18,787 bases of DNA from Symbiodinium natans (lineage: Eukaryota > Sar > Dinophyceae > Suessiales > Symbiodiniaceae). Location of the stretch: contig CAJNDS010000935.1 in NCBI GenBank assembly GCA_905221605.1, positions 859,868 through 878,654 on the forward strand. Reading direction: 5' to 3'. The stretch's first letter is position 1, and every line of letters starts with the position of its first letter. The notes under the pieces were generated by a model that worked only from the letters and a program-made list of their open reading frames with translations, searched no databases and was not told the DNA's origin. The position numbers and the translations under genes are program-made. Positions 15,960-18,787 of this stretch are shown here, in pieces.

Positions 15960-17825
15960 TTGCAAGCTAATCTACCCATAGATTCAGAGAGCTACAACAT
16001 GCTGTTGTCAACGCACCATCTTGCCCATCAGTCAGGTCCAGCGAAGATATTGCCTGTCGAGGTGATGACCCTCATCATGCGGTATCGCAACGCCTTCCAC
16101 CAAGGTCCTGTCGCACCTGCGGATCTGACCAGTAGATGCCTGGAATACTCTGGCTTGCAAGCACGCATAATCAGTTTCTGCGTTGATACAACCTCCGATG
16201 ACGAGGACATGTTTTGGATCATTCCCGCTCGGCATGCCTTGGCGTGTTGTGCTAGATTCACATGCGCTGAGAGACTGCGACATCCGGTACCAGCGCAGGC
16301 GCACAGAGTGCGGTGTGTATCGCCGAGACTCCAGATTGATGCTCTGCATGACGACCCTGACTTCATTGACTATCTAGGCGGGGTGAGCCACAGGGCTGGA
16401 TTCCAGTCGGCTGCGTCCCTTTCGTCTCCTCGTACACGTGCAGCTCCGCTGTCTACGTCACTTCCAGTTGAAGTGTTGGGATGCATGCCCGGATACTTCT
16501 TCGACTACCGCTACCTGCATGCTTTAGCGATGGCATCTCGGGCGATGCTTATGGCGACTCGGAACAAGGCACATTGGAGTGGTCTACATGTGAACGCCGA
16601 CCAGCCGAGTCTGGAGGTGGCGCGCAGGTTGAGGTCCGTCGTCGACCTTTCGTCGAAGGCTAAAATGATCAGTGTCAATTTGCGTCAGCTCGCCATGCTC
16701 CTTTCGCCAATACCAGCTACTCTCAGGCTGCGCTGGGACACGGTTCCATTGCAGCCGCAACCTCGCCCCCGCAATCTTCTTTTTGCTTGTCGCTCGAGAA
16801 GGCCTATGATGGGTTTTGCCGATTTTGATCTATTCTTGCCGGCCAATGTGCGAGGTATGTATGTTGGGGTCAGAGAATGGAACGGGCAAAGACGATCTTA
16901 TTGCAGAGTCGATAACATCTTCCATGAAAGCATTACCTGGTCTGTTGGAATTAATGACTTTCCGGCCAGACCGCACATGTCAGCCAGCGTGCATGCACCA
17001 GTTCCCAATGCTCTTAACAGGTTACACTTGAAGTGGGATCAGCGAGCCTTTTCGATCGGGCTGAATGGAGTGGGTGTCGCTCGCGCTCGACTCATAGACG
17101 GAGAACACGGTGATGCTGCGCCGCCACTTTCGTGCGTGTTCTTCATGGCTTTCGGACATGGAAGACATCAGCAGCCTTTTCTGCAGTTCAGCGCAGTACC
17201 TTCAGCAGTTCAGCCCAATAGCAGAATCAGATGCGGTTTCTGCAACCAGCAACACTCGCTACTGCCATCGCGCTGGAGCGTGTGTCCTGTGTGCAGCACA
17301 TGGGTCTGCTCGTCACATATCGGACAGGCGCAAGCGACCAACTGTCCAAACTGTGTGATGAGACTACAGGACTACTTGGGAGGATCATCTGGATTTCACC
17401 GGGATGATGGATCGACTTGTCGCCATGTCCCTCTGTGTCTAGAAGTTCAGGATTGTCTGGGAGGAGCTTCAGCTTTCGCAGGTGCTTTGGAGAAGAGTTA
17501 TCAGCGTTTCGTGCCAGGGTGTATCATATTTAAGTCCTGTGCTTCCCGCCCCACAGCGAGCAATTGCTGGGTTAGCCAAGGCGTATGGCCCAAGCCTTTG
17601 CCAGATATGGTTGGCAGTGTCATCGCGAGCAATTCTCCGAGTGAGCCGTTCTTCCAAATGACAGAGAACCCAGCAGCAGACGACACGGATGGCCTGGAGT
17701 CGTGTTCCGCACTGGCTAACATCAATCCACACGAAATAGACGCAAGACTTCGTTTCCAGACCGAAGGACACGCTTATTTCTTCGATGAAGAGAAGGTCGA
17801 CACAAGTGCCAGGTCCTTATTTGAT
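15960..17825 (+). CDS. F-box/SPRY-like/zinc exon of the nuclease gene
   Basis: 622 uninterrupted codons (numbered from 15960; first Met at 15999, codon 14). Residues 31-35 and 168-172 are LPVEV. The second opens an F-box-like segment (to ~215) with DYRYLHALAMASRAMLMATR and an HWSGL ending. Residues ~283-410 resemble a SPRY/lectin-like beta fold, notably RLHLKWDQRAFSIGLNG and a CVFFMAFG strand. Residues 425-465 form an eight-ligand cross-brace: C425, C428, C442, C445, C450, H453, C462, C465 (spacing 2-13-2-4-2-8-2), of RING/FYVE type. DYLGG or DCLGG occurs at 137-141, 471-475 and 498-502. Residues ~592-622 (DARLRFQTEGHAYFF) are the start of the nuclease domain finished in the next exon. F-box and RING/FYVE modules usually mediate protein interaction or ubiquitin transfer. 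What this protein does is not known. Confidence 0.75.
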
Positions 17826-17878
17826 GTGCGTTATGCGCTGTCTGGGTTTTAAGCTTGGGTCTGTTCCGTTCCGTCTAG
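17826..17878 (+). other. Phase-0 intron, 53 bp, inside the nuclease domain
   Basis: Donor GTGCGT after Asp622 and acceptor CCGTCTAG followed by G. Removing it joins SARSLFD to VTSLIHEYAAVFDAWQ, restoring a motif order (EGHxY ... VTSLIHEY ... FDA) expected for this nuclease family. Read-through would stop at TAA 17850. A GA donor at 17823 is also in phase, so the exact donor is uncertain by three bases. Confidence 0.8.
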
Positions 17879-18787
17879 GTTACTTCGCTGATTCACGAGT
17901 ATGCCGCAGTGTTCGATGCATGGCAGGCCGTGCAAACCATGAAGGCAGGCAAGAACTGGCCCCGGCCGGAATATGCTGTCTCAGACATTCCAGTAGATGT
18001 CATCCTGCTGAAGCTGATCGATTCGCCTGGCAGCGTCCGTGAGAAATTGACCGAGGTTCTCCAGCATCAGCCTTTGGATATTGAGAGCCTTTGCACTGAG
18101 CTCATCCGACATCGTGAAGAGCTTTCTAACTGGGATGACATTGTGCAGGAAATCATGCTTCAGGATAATGAAATCTTTGATCTTTGGAAGAAGAAGTCAT
18201 CTCAAGCATGCAATGCCGGGACATGGATGCATTCGATGCTCGAGCACATGATGAACGGCTCCGACATAATCCCTGGACCTATGACGAATGAGCTGAACAT
18301 GGCTATAGACTTCCTGCGTGACCTACACGACGGGATGCCTGGACTGGTCGCCTATAGGTCAGAGTGGACCATTCACGCAAGCCAAGAGAATCTGGCAGGA
18401 TCTATCGATTTGGTTTTACTCGACAGGAGTGATGATAAGTTAGTGCTGATAGACTGGAAGCGCAGCGAGAAACTACCCCATAAATACAACAGCTATGGGA
18501 AGTTCATGATGGAACCGCTGCAAGACATTCCGGACTGCCAGGGCCACCATTTTTGATTGCAGCTTAACATCTACAAGTGGATTCTTGAAAGCTACTACTC
18601 CAAGAAGGTGAAGGGTATGAAGGTTGTGTGCGCCTATCCAAATTCATGTAACGAGGCTTTCGTGGATGACGTGCCTGACTTGACAATTACCGTCGACCGG
18701 CTAATGAAACATCGCCGAGCTCACTTACAAGCCAAAGGGCCAGCGTGCGATTTTTCGCAAATACCTGACACAGCTGATCTGGCCGAA
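17879..18787 (+). CDS. RecB-like PD-(D/E)XK nuclease, 3' partial, in-frame TGA
   Basis: Continues the preceding exon in phase. Residues begin VTSLIHEYAAVFDAWQAV, then KNWPRPEY, a helical insert, and AGTWMHSMLEHMM. The catalytic core follows: Glu in RSEWTIHA, GSIDLVLL (Asp codon 18407), LVLIDWKRS (Asp 18452, Lys 18458) and LQLNIYKW (Gln 18560, Tyr 18572). GxxD / DxK / QxxxY is the RecB-type signature, with metal bound by the acidic residues and Lys for catalysis of phosphodiester cleavage. A TGA at 18554-18556 lies three codons before the Gln; the frame is open again to the window edge. The stop may be a nonsense mutation (for example CGA to TGA), a sequence error or read-through. Without read-through the product lacks the QxxxY motif. 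The protein continues beyond the window. Confidence 0.8.
18554..18556 (+). other. In-frame TGA interrupting the nuclease
   Basis: The codons before (CQGHHF) and after (LQLNIYKW) belong to one continuous domain in one frame. TGG encodes Trp repeatedly nearby, and other frames end at TGA, so a reassigned genetic code is not indicated. Confidence 0.85.

Noticed and set aside
18541-18562. A ~20-base micro-intron that would remove the TGA before QLNIY
   Set aside because: The only in-phase version needs a GG donor, GC-donor versions create a new stop, and the length is far below the other two introns.
15011-18787. Reassignment of TGA to an amino acid
   Set aside because: Trp is encoded by TGG throughout, and several plausible frames end at TGA; a single interior TGA is better explained by mutation or error.
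1-18787. Dinoflagellate spliced-leader sequence, tRNA, rRNA or snRNA genes
   Set aside because: I scanned by eye for the spliced-leader core and for conserved tRNA/rRNA blocks and saw none; a covariance-model search was not possible.

Overview
The window reads as nuclear DNA of a eukaryote, from a telomere-adjacent or telomere-repeat-rich region. The first ~5 kb is dominated by TTTAGGG-type telomeric repeats and degenerate variants in both orientations. TTTAGGG occurs in plants and green algae, in alveolates (dinoflagellates, apicomplexans, chromerids), and in oomycetes and brown algae. Two short introns (57 bp and 53 bp) can be placed with good support, and both have AG|G acceptors. That pattern, the moderate GC of the genes, the dense repeats and the overall protein style suggest a dinoflagellate, possibly Symbiodiniaceae. 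This is an inference (roughly 0.6) and is not proven by the sequence. No rRNA, tRNA, CRISPR array or dinoflagellate spliced-leader sequence was recognised.

Layout. 1-2570: mosaic of telomeric repeats with several strand switches. 2553-2962 (minus): a coding-like island in two frames, lodged between telomeric blocks. 2963-5900: more interstitial telomeric blocks (CCCTAAA 3839-3901, 4515-4600; TTTAGGG and TTCAGGG 4720-4842) in mostly featureless DNA. 5990-7790: AT-rich palindromic minisatellite with GC-rich linkers and a 666-bp higher-order repeat. 7790-9110: gene-poor DNA with a diverged duplication and scattered telomere-like remnants. 9175-9633: a small intron-containing gene for a 133-aa coiled-coil/CxxC protein. 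10070-12600: a 71-bp tandem duplication, then a complex array of ~100-bp, ~435-bp and ~0.9-kb repeat modules. 13017-15010: coding-like blocks on the plus strand in changing frames, either a multi-exon 5' part of the next gene or a decaying copy. 15011-18787: long plus-strand open frames continuing past the window edge.

The most informative part is the right-hand end. A 294-codon open frame (15011-15892) of unknown family is followed by a 622-codon exon. That exon carries an F-box-like segment, a SPRY/lectin-like segment and a C8-type (7 Cys, 1 His) cross-brace zinc module. A 53-bp intron then joins it to a RecB-like PD-(D/E)XK nuclease. The nuclease has recognisable GxxD, DWK and QxxxY motifs but carries one in-frame TGA just before QxxxY. 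A short motif, D-(Y/F/C)-L-G-G followed by a small or hydrophobic residue, recurs four times in the two long frames, with a possible fifth upstream. It resembles the Gly-Gly site cut by ubiquitin/SUMO-type proteases. Together these suggest a large multidomain protein or polyprotein, possibly of a mobile element. No reverse transcriptase, transposase or protease is visible inside the window, so the element class is open.
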